A stretch of 64,000 nt of DNA from Notolepis coatsorum (taxonomy: Eukaryota; Chordata; Actinopteri; Aulopiformes; Paralepididae). Below are positions 23,132 to 34,900 of this stretch, piece after piece (position 1 is the stretch's first letter; the number at the start of each line of letters is the position of its first letter). Location of the stretch: contig OZ020593.1 in NCBI GenBank assembly GCA_963971535.1, positions 40,536,766-40,600,765 on the forward strand, given 5' to 3'. Position numbers and translations under genes: made by a program. Under the pieces are notes generated by a model. That model did no database searches, had not been told where the DNA came from, and saw only the letters and a program-made list of their open reading frames with translations.

Positions 23132-25849
23132 CATCATAAGATGACTGGTGACGACTGAATTTGTTTTTGTTCTTCTCAACCAAAGGTCGGAGAGGACCTT
23201 TCTGTCATCTTCTACAAGTTACCAAAGACGATTCAAAATAACTGGAGGAAAGCGCCGTGGCTCCCTCCTCCCTCTCGAGCTGAAACTACTGTTGGTTTGA
23301 GGGGGAGGCACTGAGCACACCTTGCCTTTAAACTAATTCCCAACACAGTTGATTTCTATTCTGCAGTGGTAACATTTTAAACGGTCTCCTATGTTACATC
23401 TGCATGCCACGACACAGCGTGCGGTGCAACTTAACAATACCTCTAGTTTGTTTTTTGCCACCTCAACACTTTCCCAGCAAAAAACACCACATCCTTCATC
23501 CTTCAGGCAAGTCTGAACAAAAGCAGAGCTTACTTCTGGTGTTCTTCCTCTCCCTTTTTGTTTCTACAGCAACGCCTCAACCTTTTGAATGCTCCCCCCC
23601 TTATGAGGCGAAGGCCACATAGCAGTGTTTCTTTAAACTATGGATTTAAAGAAACACTTTAATAATGACAAGAGTCGTTATTTTGAATATGTTTGGTCCC
23701 AGGGAGGGGAGAAAGGTTCAATTCTGATCCCAGGCTGAAAATATTTGAGAATCGCCATATTACGGAAATGTTGGGTAAAAAGGATTGGAAGGATTGCACA
23801 AGAAAAAACAACAAGGCACTGCCTTGCATTTTGGATTATCCCGACCCTAAAATGATCTGCTGTAAGTATGACATTTTTATCCTAAGATGCGCTTCACCTA
23901 CTGTGAAAGAATCCCGGCAATGAGAGCAGCATTTCAAACCTAGCTGCTTCCTCTTCTCTCCCATTTCCTCTCATCTCTGCATGCATCTTTCATGCATGTG
24001 GCACCATCAAAACCACATACAAAATAGAAGAGGAGGTGAGAATAAAAGAGCCATTTCAAACTATTGTAGCTCACCACCCAACCCCAGGTGGCCAAACATT
24101 GTTCGTTCCTCCCCCTCATCTGCCGCAGGGGGGAAAAGAGGGAACAGCCTTCTTCTCTTTTATGCTTTAATGAGCTTCCCCGCCTTACATAAACGACATG
24201 CCTTTGAAGGTACAGTACGCAGGCTTCAGCCCTCTGGGAACCAAGGCACACTGGAAAGAATATGTGGCTTCTGTGGGAAAGGCCCTGGCATTCAAACAGG
24301 TCCAGTTGGAGCTACTGTATATGGGGGCTTAAGCCGCTGACGTGACTTGCATGTTCAGTTCAGGATGGCTGTTTTTCTTATCTTTATATTTTTTTCAATG
24401 GGAGACATTATTACATTGGCTACTTCCAAAGATGAGCTACAAGCGCTGAGCTATCTAGATTCACCAGGCAATTGGTCAGGTTTTTGAGCAAATTCCAAAG
24501 CAGTATATTTTCCATGCTTGAGGTTTATCAGTGGCTTCCAATAGCTGTATGTTATAAACCTCTCTAAAACCCAGGAAATACCCTGAATAGGTTCAGCCTC
24601 TGTGCAGAATATTTCCCCACTCCACAGCACTATCATTGATGTCACGTGAAATCCTCTTAACTCCTTAACTGTAATCTCTAAAAAACTGACACTGGAGATC
24701 CAAGGTTTTTGTCTGACAGCAGCAGTGTGGACAACCATCATCCTCTATTAAATGCCCTTCACTTGTCCAAGCCTGTCTTCCATCCAAACCAGAAGGAGGG
24801 GGGGGGGGTCTTGGCCTGGGACCAGCTCAGAGGTTCGAACAGTGAAGTGACGGAGAGCAGCAGACACAAGCCCAGTCCCGTCTAGCCTCCCCAGCCCCGC
24901 CAAGTTCCCCAATAACAGGAAGGGCATTACAGAGCATGACCCTCTGCCTCGGCCCCAACTCAACAATAACTCCTCCACACGGCTGTTACTACCAGAGCTT
25001 TGTTTTATGAGGCAATCCTTCTATGAGTCTACTGTCAAAGTTATCCCATTGTTAACCGGGATGGCTTATTATCTATGTCTACCACTCGCTTCTACAAGCC
25101 ATGACCCATTGTTGCCGAAGGGAAGTAGTTTGAGGCGACAGATGGTTAAGTCAACAGGCTTGGGGTTATGTAGATTGACAATGGTGTTCGATCTATATGG
25201 ATTTTTCAAAGGAAGATGCCCATATAGAGTAGGGCAACATTTTGGGACACAAAAACATTTATTTTCTTTAGTAGATCTGCACTCTAGGCCTCTACATATT
25301 ACTTTAATATATGAAAACAAATTTATCAAACTAAATACATTTATTGAAAATAAAAATAATTTTTTTGGAATCAATTGACACTTGCGCGATTGGCACACAT
25401 TAATCGATCTATCACTAGTGTTAACTCGAGTTGTTCATGAGGGGTTTTCATCTAAAAATAAATTGCATAATGTCAATTCCTCACACACAGATTGTAAGTG
25501 AAGTGTATGGAGAAAAGAGAGATTTGATTTGAAATGATGGACCTCTGCTTCAATGCTACGGGTTCAGATACAGACTACAGCTACACAGTACTATGTTTAT
25601 ATTTCGACCATATCTCTCCTTCCAGAAGGCTGTAGGCTGCAGTAAGTGGGCCAGTAGAGAGAACGTCCCTTGCTGTTTGTGTTCCACACTATATATAGCA
25701 GCAGTATGAATGTGATGAACTAGCTCTTTCCATGTAGAAACTTTGTTACATGACTTCAGCGAGCTTATACAGCACATTTAAAGCTTGTCCTGCTGTCTTT
25801 GAGTGTACTGTGAAGCTCAGAAGTCCTGCTGTCTTTGGGTGTACTGTAA
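23132..25849. other. Unassigned non-coding DNA
   Basis: No conserved protein segment or element ends were recognised. Open frames of up to about 120 codons exist on both strands (for example 23981-24340 plus, 25007-25378 plus), but they overlap on opposite strands and contain no domain I know. Just before 25850 are two short units with the text TCCTGCTGTCTTTG. Confidence 0.45.
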
Positions 25850-26458
25850 GGCCTTGTCCAGACTAAAACGATTTTGATCTGTTTCGTTTTCGTTTTAAGG
25901 TTTCCGTAAAAACTAAAACGTCTCAAGATAATAAGTGCATGCCACAAATTTACAAAATAAATGTCTTTCCTGTTTCTTTTATTTTGAAAACCCCCGACCG
26001 GAAGTGTTATAGTGTCTGTTGCTAGCAGCTTAACTTGTGTCGGCCGGTTCTGTGCTTTTCGAGCCAACGTAACGTCATTAGTTTCCATAGGAGAGGAGAG
26101 AAAGACTGCAACTCTCATGCAGCTAAAAGTACCTGTTGGAATAAATGTATTGATTGATGTTTAACTTGTCCCTGTGTCCAGTCATTTCGACTAGCAAACG
26201 TTGTCATAATGTTACCTCAGGATACCACTGTCTATTGTATTTAGTTGGTTAGCTATTTAGCTAATGTGGATAGCATTTTGAATAGCATCAATGCTAGCTG
26301 GCTGGCTACAGCTTTATTTACTAAATTATGGAGGCTTTTTAATCGTCAAGGTAAGAGAGGATTTGTCATGATCAACTGAAGGTTGGGAGTGTGTACAGCA
26401 GAGCCCCGCTCGCTTCAGACAGAGAGAGCACAGCGCGTGTGTGAGCATGTGTGTGCGC

Positions 26459-27675
26459 TAGGGTTGTCAGTGTCACGATACCAACATTTTAGTTTCGATA
26501 CTATACCAATATGAATTTCGATACTTTTCCTCAAAATCGGGGAAACACTCTCAGATGTCATTATTGTTCTTTATTTTAAAACACAACAATGAACAATGAC
26601 AAGAATAAATAAATTAAATTAAAAGCAATAGCATTCAAAATGCTGGAGAACTTTTTTTGCTCTCAAAACAGTTGCGGAGGTTAGGTTGCTTCTGAGTGGG
26701 GGGAGTCACTCTGTGAGCCAAATGCACCAGACGTCTGTAGTTAAAAAAAAATTCAAGGGGTAGAAAAAGTATGGTTGTATTATTATACATTTGTCATAGC
26801 AGAGGGCCTAATTAGTTTGAGATACCATAACCTAGAAAACATTTTGATGAGTGAGACTGATTATAGCCTATCATAATCTAGAACTAGGTTATGTCATATT
26901 GTAGGCTGTTTAACAAAAATAAAATAGATTTCCGTTGTCTTTATACAGTATGTATGGACAATTGTCAAATGTCTCTGTATAAATCATGTTTGAGACTAAG
27001 CTATAGAGATGCACATGTACATCAATTCATTTATGTTGTGGGTAGGCAACAGAGGATGCTGTGTTTATTAGCTTTCAGCACGGCAGTTTAGGCTATGTAT
27101 AGCTTATTATTAGGCTTTTCAATTTATTTTCTATTCTTGCGAATAGCATTGTGGACATTTTCTAATGCTCGTATAAGGAACTGTAGTCACGAGAGCTAGC
27201 ATAGCTCGTCCAACGAATGTTGGCATCAATGGCATGACTACAGTACTGATAGGAGCTACTGTAGCACATAACATTAGTTATCACAGCCATCGGCAATCGC
27301 AGTGAGGATCTTTATTGATTAACGTTAGCTAGCTAGCTTTAAATAGAATTATAGTTTGCTAGCTATATAAGCTAACGTTAGCCGAGTTTATTCTATGCAA
27401 AATGTGCTAGCTAGCTAACGTTAATCAATAAAGATCCTCACTGCGATTGCAGATGGTTATGATAACTAACTAATCGCAGTGAGGATCTTCATTGATTAAC
27501 GTTAGCTAGCTAGCACATTTAGCATACATTCGTTGGACGAGCTATGCTAGCTCTTGTGACTAGTTTGTTGTTCTTCATTCCAGAAGGTTGCTTCCGGTAA
27601 ACTAGCGCAATGTCACCACTGACAGCAGCGCTGTGCTCCAATAGGAAGGCATTTGCATGCAAATGTGCAACCCTA
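26459..27675. mobile_element. hAT-like element (copy E) with perfect TSD
   Basis: The left end TAGGGTTGTCAGTGTCACGA and the right end AAATGTGCAACCCTA are bounded by a perfect 8-bp TSD GTGTGCGC (26451-26458 and 27676-27683). The interior near 27180-27560 has imperfect palindromes (CTAGCATAGCTCGTCCAACG and its inverse, and TTAACGTTAGCTAGCTAGC). No transposase is seen. Confidence 0.85.
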
Positions 27676-27706
27676 GTGTGCGCCTCGGTCGGGATTGTGT
27701 GTAAGC

Positions 27707-29346
27707 TAGTGGTGGAACGATACGCATTCGAGCCGTACACCGTTCGATACGACCTCCACGGTTCGGGGCGTCTGTATCGTACGGTTCAGGGGATGCGCAA
27801 ATAAAAAAAGAGAACTTCATTTGGCACGGAGCCGGGAGAGGTGAGTGCTGGCTGCAGCAGCACTGCAGGTGCTAGTCAGTTTGTCTAAATGGCAAGCGCA
27901 ATATAAATCAATCTTCATTACGACTTTAAAAACATAGCCATTAACATTACATAGGCCTACACACATCTAGCTATAACGTTAGCAGTTTGTACAACACAAC
28001 GCACGTTTTAACTATGGTAGCCCGCCAGCTAATACAGTCAATGAAATGTTATCTACTAGCTAGCAGAGGAGAAAATGGGAGTCTGAGAGGCGGGGTGTTT
28101 AAAGACAATGATAGGCGTTTATTCAACATCCAAGAAGGCTAACATACAACTGTGTTTACTAACTCCAACCGGGACTATTGCCGCTTTTCCACTGCATGTT
28201 ATGAACTTCTAACGTTACCGGAGCTGATGGTCCGTCACGCTAAAATGTCCCTCCGGACCCGCCACCCCATAGATAGTTCCAACTCACTGAATTACGTAAT
28301 CCACCACAGTTGCACTCAATATTTAAATAATGTTAGTCTAAATAAATGTAGACAGATAATGTACGTATTTTTAAAATAGAATGAACAGAGCAGTGTTGTT
28401 TTGAAACAGTACAGTGTGTGTGTTAGTTTGATGTATGCTGCAATTTATATTGATGGTCTAATTTGTTTATTTATTTATTTTAAATAACAGTGACACTTTT
28501 CCCTTTGATAAGAAATCCAGCCATATTCCTTTCATTGTATTTCAAATACTGCACTTTAATTTCAAGCGGAAAACTAATCTTTCCATTAAGAACTGACAAT
28601 CAGGGAATTTAAACATGGTTGACATTGTTTTTTTGTGTTTATATTAACCCATTCTCCGCCATTGACGGATTAAGACGTCATTCCTCGCCATGCTTAATCT
28701 GCCAATGACGGATTACGACGGCATCGAGATCAATATTTAATTATTTTTTAATGAGAAGCATGTTTCGATTTTTTTTTTTATCTACTTTTTCTCCCATTTT
28801 CTATATTTTCTCCCATCCCAATTTCGTATCATCCAATTCAACCCTCCCCTGTCACGAACGCTGTTTCTTGCACAAGCCGGCTGCAATGTGGACTAAGTCA
28901 TACATAGCACAAGTCCCCTCCGGTACTTGAGGTAACAGCAGTCTCATCTTTTCACCTGCGCAGCTCGATCTCTCGGTGGCGAGGAGTAACGCGTGGGAGG
29001 CTCACGCTGCCCCCGACACTTCCTGATTCTACTGCGCAGGCGCACCAACCGACCTGTAGGAGTCGCTGTCCACAACGCCCGATCCCCACCCATCAGTTTC
29101 CCACCCCCTAATACGGCCAATGTGTATTAGTATGAACGACCAGCTAAACTGAAAGCAATGTGGAGCGCTGGGCTCGAACAGGCAAGCCCAGCGTCTCCGT
29201 CATTCGTGGCGAGCGCCTTGCCCACTACGCCACGTAGCCGCCCACATGTTTCGATTTTTGAGTGTATATCGAACCGAACCGAAAACCGTTAGCCCAAAAC
29301 CGTGATACGAACCGAACCGTCGATTTTGTAAACCGTTCCACCCCTA
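27707..29346. mobile_element. hAT-like element (copy D) with perfect TSD
   Basis: The left end TAGTGGTGGAACGATACGC and the right end AACCGTTCCACCCCTA have a perfect 8-bp TSD, GTGTAAGC (27699-27706 and 29347-29354). Large parts are the reverse complement of copy C. A SINE is inserted at 28774-29244, and TTAACCCATTCTCCGCCATT near 28648 resembles a lone piggyBac-like end. Confidence 0.88.
28774..29244 (-). mobile_element. tRNA-derived SINE, full length, with 15-bp TSD
   Basis: On the minus strand it starts GGGCGGCTACGTGGCGTAGT, with a box A-like TGGCGTAGTGGG and box B-like TGTTCGAGCCC. A long body follows, then an A tail. The TSD CATGTTTCGATTTTT is at 28759-28773 and 29245-29259. It is the reference copy for those at 4412 and 11012. 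Confidence 0.92.
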
Positions 29347-29696
29347 GTGTAAGCACAGCAGAGCCACGCTCCGCTTCAGACAGATAGAGAGAGCACAGCA
29401 TATGTAAAGCTGTAAAAGCCCGATCAAGCTCAATAGCTGTACATTGTTGTTGTGATGTTTTCACACACGGCGTAAGGGAGAGGTGTGCTATCGCGTCATC
29501 GGTTCAGGAGAAGACTCGTATCGCTTGTAAAGATGGTGACGCAATGGTGGGCGTCTTCAGAATTGCGCACTCTGGGAGCTGGTATCAGAAAGTATCGTCT
29601 TCAGGCTGCCAGAACGCAGTTCCGTGTGGCAGAACGGTTCAAACGATCAAATACTTTGCCTAAAACGACCAAAATTTTTTTAGTCTGGACATGGCC

Positions 29697-30779
29697 TCTC
29701 GGACGTCTTGCTGTCTTTGAGGATCAGAAGTCTTGCTGTCTTTGGGTGTACTGTAAAGCTCAGACGTCTTGCTGTCTTTTCAGTCGCGAGGGTTTCCCAT
29801 TCTTTTGAATGGGGGTAGTTATGTTGGACTCTGGCAGTTGTTACTGCATGGGGTTGCTGAATTTAGTGGCAAATATATAGTGACTTCTCAGACAGCTTTT
29901 TTTTTTTTGCACATTCTTGTAAGAATGTTCTTGATTTAAAAGAAAAAATTACAGACCTTGCAGGATTATATCTAGATAGTGTTGCACGCTTGTGGTGGGA
30001 TAATGCTGACAAGCTGACGGTGTCCTTGTTGCCTAGAAATATAAGGTGAATAACCAAAGCCTGTAAAATGGTTGCAAAGCAGTAATCACCCAAAATCTTA
30101 CTGGCTAGAATTGTATTTGGTGAACTTGAACTTATTGAACTTTCCATCAGGAAGCACTGGCGATGTCATTGGCATAACTCTCTCTTGTAGCCAGCCCAGT
30201 GCATGCTAATGAAGGTCTGCTGGGCCTCCTTGGCTGTCTGTCTGTCTGACTGTCTGTCTTATCTATATGGCTGCTATCTGTTTGTCTGACTGACTGACTG
30301 ACTGACTGACTGGCTGTGCCATCTGTCTGTCCATCCATCTCTCTCTCGTCTCTGTTTGTCTGTCAATCCTGTATGCCAATAGCAATAATGGTAGCAGAGA
30401 CAAGGATTTGTAACATGTTAGCTATGTTGGTGTTGCAACTTGCAATTCAATGCCAAAGAGATGGTGACTTATGAACCACTAATCCATTGGTCCATGGTCA
30501 TATCTCTGCTTTGATTGAGCCCCTGCAGAGCCCCTGCATTCCCCAGAGACCCATAGTGACACACGTGACAGATTGAAAGACCTATTTTTTTTATTATTAT
30601 TATTTCTTTTTCTCAACGCTAAATCAAATGAGCTTTCAAAATCTGTACACTCCTCAATAGATCCCATTGGCTCTATTCTATGTCTGTTTTGTGTTTGATC
30701 AATAATAATAATAATGCAGGACTTTGGAGAAGTCTTTATTTGGCACGCATAACACACACATGCAATTGTTGGATCGCCG
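29697..30779. other. Unassigned DNA with a (CTGT/CTGA)n stretch
   Basis: 30230-30345 is a CTGTCTGTCTGACTGACTGA-type low-complexity run. A 94-codon minus-strand frame at 29863-30147 contains no domain I recognise. Nothing else was identified. Confidence 0.45.
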
Positions 30780-31128
30780 ATGCGATTGAGTCTCTGCAAC
30801 TTGACCCATCCTGTCGTCCTTCCCCCCAAGGGCAGCCGGGAGCAGATGGGGGCATCGGCGAGGGACCGCGCCCCCGGGGACCTATCCAAGTGCTCCTGCC
30901 TGTCTTCGTCAGGGACGCGACAGCGTTAGCGATCTGTTGTGCATGTTTTTCCATTGGGTTTCTCTTATCAGCCGGCAAACTCTTGCGAGCACGGGGAGAA
31001 TATGCAAACTCCACACAGAAAGGCCTGGGAGATACCCCACCTGGGTACCTGGCAATGCGGAAACCTGGTCCCCAAACGGGAATCGAACCATGGACCTTCT
31101 TGCTGTGAGGCGACACTGTGCCCCAGAT
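30780..31128 (-). mobile_element. tRNA-derived SINE (teleost type)
   Basis: On the minus strand CACTGTCGCCTCACAGCAAG is followed by AAGGTCCATGGTTCGATTCC (box B) and then GTGTGGAGTTTGCATATTCT, CCCCGTG, the arrangement of a widespread fish SINE. The 3' limit near 30780 is approximate and no TSD was located. Confidence 0.75.
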
Positions 31129-32259
31129 CAGTGGTGTAGCAGTGCACTACGGCTGGCCCGGCACTGCCCACCACTGCCCACCACACTACAAAATATCAAA
31201 AAAGGTTATTCCTGGGCACTGGCACCAGTTCCAACTGCTTGGAGTCTGGATATTTCTGGTTGGGTCTGCACGGTACAAAATAGTGTTGTTTTTCTTTCAT
31301 ACTCAGCACGGTCATTGTTGAATGTGTTAACAGTTAACACTTGAATATTGTAATCTCCCTACCACTTTGAATTGTAACAAATTGTGTCTTACATTAATTG
31401 AGGACTGGTATATTATTAAGACATGTTACCCAGACATCTTGAGATATGTCGAGGCCCAACTCTGTCCGACACTTCTGGCCTTCTCTGTATATTTGCTAAA
31501 GACCTGGTGCACCACCCCTTGACCCAGGTTTGACCCTACTTATGTCCTCCAGTGCTATGAGCTACAGTAAATCTATATGGTGGAATGTAGGTTCTGTATT
31601 CTAATAGTTCCCAGTGACTATTAAATGGCAATTTTGTGAGTTTTGCCCATCCCTACAATATAATGATTTGTCTACTTCAGTAGGATTATTTGAGAGGGCT
31701 GTAATGGAGGTTGACTATTTATAATTACTATTCCAGCTTCAGTTTACGGTTACTGGTAAAGAGATTTACGCTCCCTGACATCACCATGGTAACAGCTGTT
31801 TTGAACACTTGTTCTGGGTATATGAAGCCTGCCTCTTGTTCCCGTGTGTGTGTGTCTCTCTCAAATGGGCACGATTTGTGAGTGCAGCTCGGTTTTATTT
31901 TTAATAAGTGCTTCAGTCTGTGCCACTGAAACAGAAATCTCACTCTGAAATCCGCATTTTTGTGTCACATATATATAAATTTTTTTCAGTACATTTCAAG
32001 TATATAAGCTATTACGTTGAAGAATACACACTTAGAGAGGCCAGAGTTAAATTTGTTCTCTCTCTCTCTCTAAACTTCATAACACACAATCTAAAACCCC
32101 TCCCTCTCCCAAACCGTTCCTACAACAATTTATTTATGTTGCATGATCATGTACATTTATTTTGTATCATTTTTTTTAACATTTAAATATCAACATTATC
32201 TGGCAATCCTCTGTAAATACTATCAAACTCATGTCATCTGGTCTTTTCCGCTCATGCGT

Positions 32260-32322
<63 letters not shown>

Positions 32323-32498
32323 TACATTCATAAACGCTGGCGCCATTGACTGAGTAAATATGGGAAAAGAGCGTGGTGCTCAATGAGTTAATACTCAGCA
32401 CGGCTATTGTGAAAGTGTGACACGTAATCGCTGACTAGATGCAGTGTTGTCTCATGTTACCCCCCTCCTGGCTCAAGTGTACTTTCCTCCCTCAGCGC

Positions 32499-32550
<52 letters not shown>

Positions 32551-33756
32551 GGATGGATGGACGGGTGATCAGGGATGGACAAGAAATAGTTTTCGTGAAA
32601 TGTTTGAGGCCTAGTTACAAGTAGTGTATTACCGAAGAGCCTGCTTCACTGGAAGGCTGTTTTAACTTCCTCTTATCACGTCTGTGTCCATAGTAGTGAA
32701 TCTGTGTTTTGACGAGCAGCGGTATAGCAATAGGAGCAGCCTGCACTGTCTGACTTACAGGCAGTGTTTTCTCTCCAGTCATTTAGCAGCAGTGGGTCCA
32801 CACTGCTGGGTGTTTCCCTCACTACTACACACAACCTTTACAAAGTCACTCCACCAAAACCAACAAATACAGGATCATAATCGCTGTACATTTAATCATT
32901 TCATGATGCTAGTGTTTGACCAGTCGACCAATGGCTGATATAATGATTTTTTTTTGCATCTCATAAAATAATAAACAATTTAATAATAACAAATGAGACA
33001 CAAAATGTCTGAACTTTAGTTCACAGATGTTAGCTAGCCAGCTTAGCTGATTGATGACAGCTACATTTACACTTGCTAACATTAGCCTAAATGAACTAAG
33101 TTAGCTTCAAATGTAGCTTGACAAAACACTGCTAACCGTTGGATATAAAACATTGCAGTCGTTTTCCTTTAAAAATATCTGAAATTTGGAGCCCTATTTA
33201 GCTAACATGATGTGGTCATGTATGGTATGATGTATGGTATGCATGGTATCACCACGCAAACAATGGTAATATAAAATAATCGGGTCAACCACCAGATGGC
33301 ACTTTTTCATCAAACAAGACATTTTCAAGGGTGCAACCCAAGTCCCCACTCCCCACCTCTAAATACCAAACTACATCCAACTGAAACACTGTTTGTGATC
33401 TGTATGCAGTCAGAGGCTCTTGATCAGTGTTGATAATGCTCGTAGTGGCAACTATTGATGACAGAACAAAGGATTGGTTTCAGGTGGAACAGTACAGTAG
33501 TAGCAGCATCACACAGTCTCCTTGTATTATTAGCAGTACACACACCATACTGAGCTATCTCGCTCTTGCTCTCGCTCTCTCCTTAATTCTCTGAAAAGGT
33601 AACGTTGGGTGAACATGGGATTTGAAAGGGTTGTTAGTCCGTTTTTCTGTCTGTCTGGTTTAGATGTAATAAGATGAGACGTATCGCCACACAATCCCTT
33701 TCACCTACTAGCAGACGGTACATCCCTCAACACTCACTACCCCTCTCTTAAATCTT
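31129..33756. other. Unassigned DNA with long AC and GT tracts
   Basis: An (AC)n tract lies at about 32264-32320 and a (GT)n tract at about 32500-32547, about 180 bp apart and able to pair in RNA. TGGTGCTCAATGAGTTAA near 32374 looks like a piggyBac-like end similar to 42785-42802. ATACTCAGCACGG occurs at 31299 and 32391. No exon was recognised. Confidence 0.5.
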
Positions 33757-34655
33757 TTTTATAATAATTCATTTATTTTGTATAGCGCTTTTCAAAGACC
33801 CAAAGTCGCTGACAATAGGCAAAAAAGAAACGAAGAAAACAAAGAAACATAGAACCACAGGGAAACGGAGAACAATAAGAATACACAGGGGAAAAAAAAA
33901 AACAGGAACATAAAACCACGAGTAACGGATAACAAATACGGGAGTGAGTAGGGGAGACAGTCGGGAAGAGAGTAAGGGAAAACCAAGGGGGGGTGGGGGG
34001 GGGGCAGAAGAGGAAAGAACGTAGGGCAGGGGAAAATGGTGGTGGGTTGGAGCGGAGGAGGGTGGTTATGGGTAAGGAAGGTTGAATGCTAGGGAGAACA
34101 GGTAGGTTTTGAGTCTGGATTTGAAGGTGGAGAGTGAGGGAGAGTCTCTGATGGTCTGAGGGAGGGAGTTCCAGAGTCTGGGTGCAGCTCGTGAGAATGC
34201 CCGGTCACCGAAACGTTTGAGTTTGGATGACTGGACAGTGAGGGAAAGAGTGGAAGAGGACCGGAGGGAACGGGTGGGGTGGTAGGGGGGGGCCAGGCTA
34301 TGGAGGGCTTTGAAGGTGAGGAGTAGTGTTTTGAAGTTGATGCGTTCCTTGATCGGGAGCCAGTGGAGGGAGTGGAGGACAGGAGTGATGTGTTCGCGGG
34401 ACCGGGTATTAGTGAGGAGGCGGGGGCGGCTGAGTTTTGGACCATCTGAAGTTTATGGAGGGAGCGGGAGGTGATGCCAGTGAGGAGGGAGTTACAGTAG
34501 TCCAGGCGGGAGGAGATGAAGGCGTGTATGAGGGATTCAGCAGCAGGGGGGGAGAGGCAGTGACGGATTTTGGCGATGTTGCAGAGGTGAAAATATGAAG
34601 TTTTGACAATGGAGCGGACATGGGGGTCAAATGAGAGGGTGGGCTCTTGCTGCAC
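33757..34655 (-). mobile_element. L2-like LINE, 5'-truncated
   Basis: The minus strand encodes SLIHAFISSRLDYCNSLLTG and SRSLHKLQMVQNSAA, the region C-terminal to the reverse-transcriptase fingers in L2/CR1-type LINEs. Frame breaks follow. The 3' end near 33770 carries the TTTGTATAGCGCTTTTCAAA motif common at fish L2-type 3' ends. The reverse-transcriptase catalytic YADD box is not present, so only the 3' part inserted. Confidence 0.85.
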
Positions 34656-34820
34656 CAGGTGAATTTTCAGTGTAGTGCTGCTGATCTTTCTCTCCCTCTC
34701 TGTTTTGAAAATGTCAATAACAATGTTGCTGTGTTGTTTTGGTGATGTTGTCCTTTATGTTCTCCCTCTCTTTATTTTATGTGTGTTTTTAATTGCTGAT
34801 AATGTTGTTTCTGTGTGCAG

Positions 34821-34900
34821 GCTGCCAAGGGTTACATCCTGCTTTTTGACGTGCTGGGGGGAGGAGAGGACAAGTACCTATACGAGCCTTTATACCCCAG
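34821..34900 (+). CDS. ric1: RIC1, window exon 1 (WD40 region)
   Basis: This 80-nt exon (TGTGTGCAG acceptor, GTGAGA donor) encodes AAKGYILLFDVLGGGEDKYL and YEPLYP, then two bases of Arg. RIC1 is the large subunit of the RIC1-RGP1 complex, a guanine-nucleotide exchange factor for RAB6 that supports retrograde endosome-to-Golgi traffic and secretion; its N-terminal half folds as WD40 propellers. The segment aligns with human RIC1 at about residue 86 (ANGYILFF...DKYLYEPVYP). The first coding exons, holding the start codon, were not found upstream. The intron after it is phase 2. GTGAGACACACACACGCGC follows the donor. Confidence 0.95.

Larger units (their letters stand above)
25850..29696. mobile_element. 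Composite DNA element with two nested hATs
   Basis: The left end GGCCTTGTCCAGACTAAAA and the right end TTTAGTCTGGACATGGCC are inverted repeats. No TSD is evident. A short tandem motif CTTGCTGTCTTTG..TGTACTGTAA flanks both sides (25787-25849, 29701-29790). It contains the elements at 26459-27675 and 27707-29346. Confidence 0.65.

Noticed and set aside
24019..25400. Overlapping open frames of about 100-120 codons as a novel gene
   Set aside because: Opposite-strand overlaps, no recognisable domain, no splice context and no repeat-independent support; chance frames in 2.7 kb are expected.
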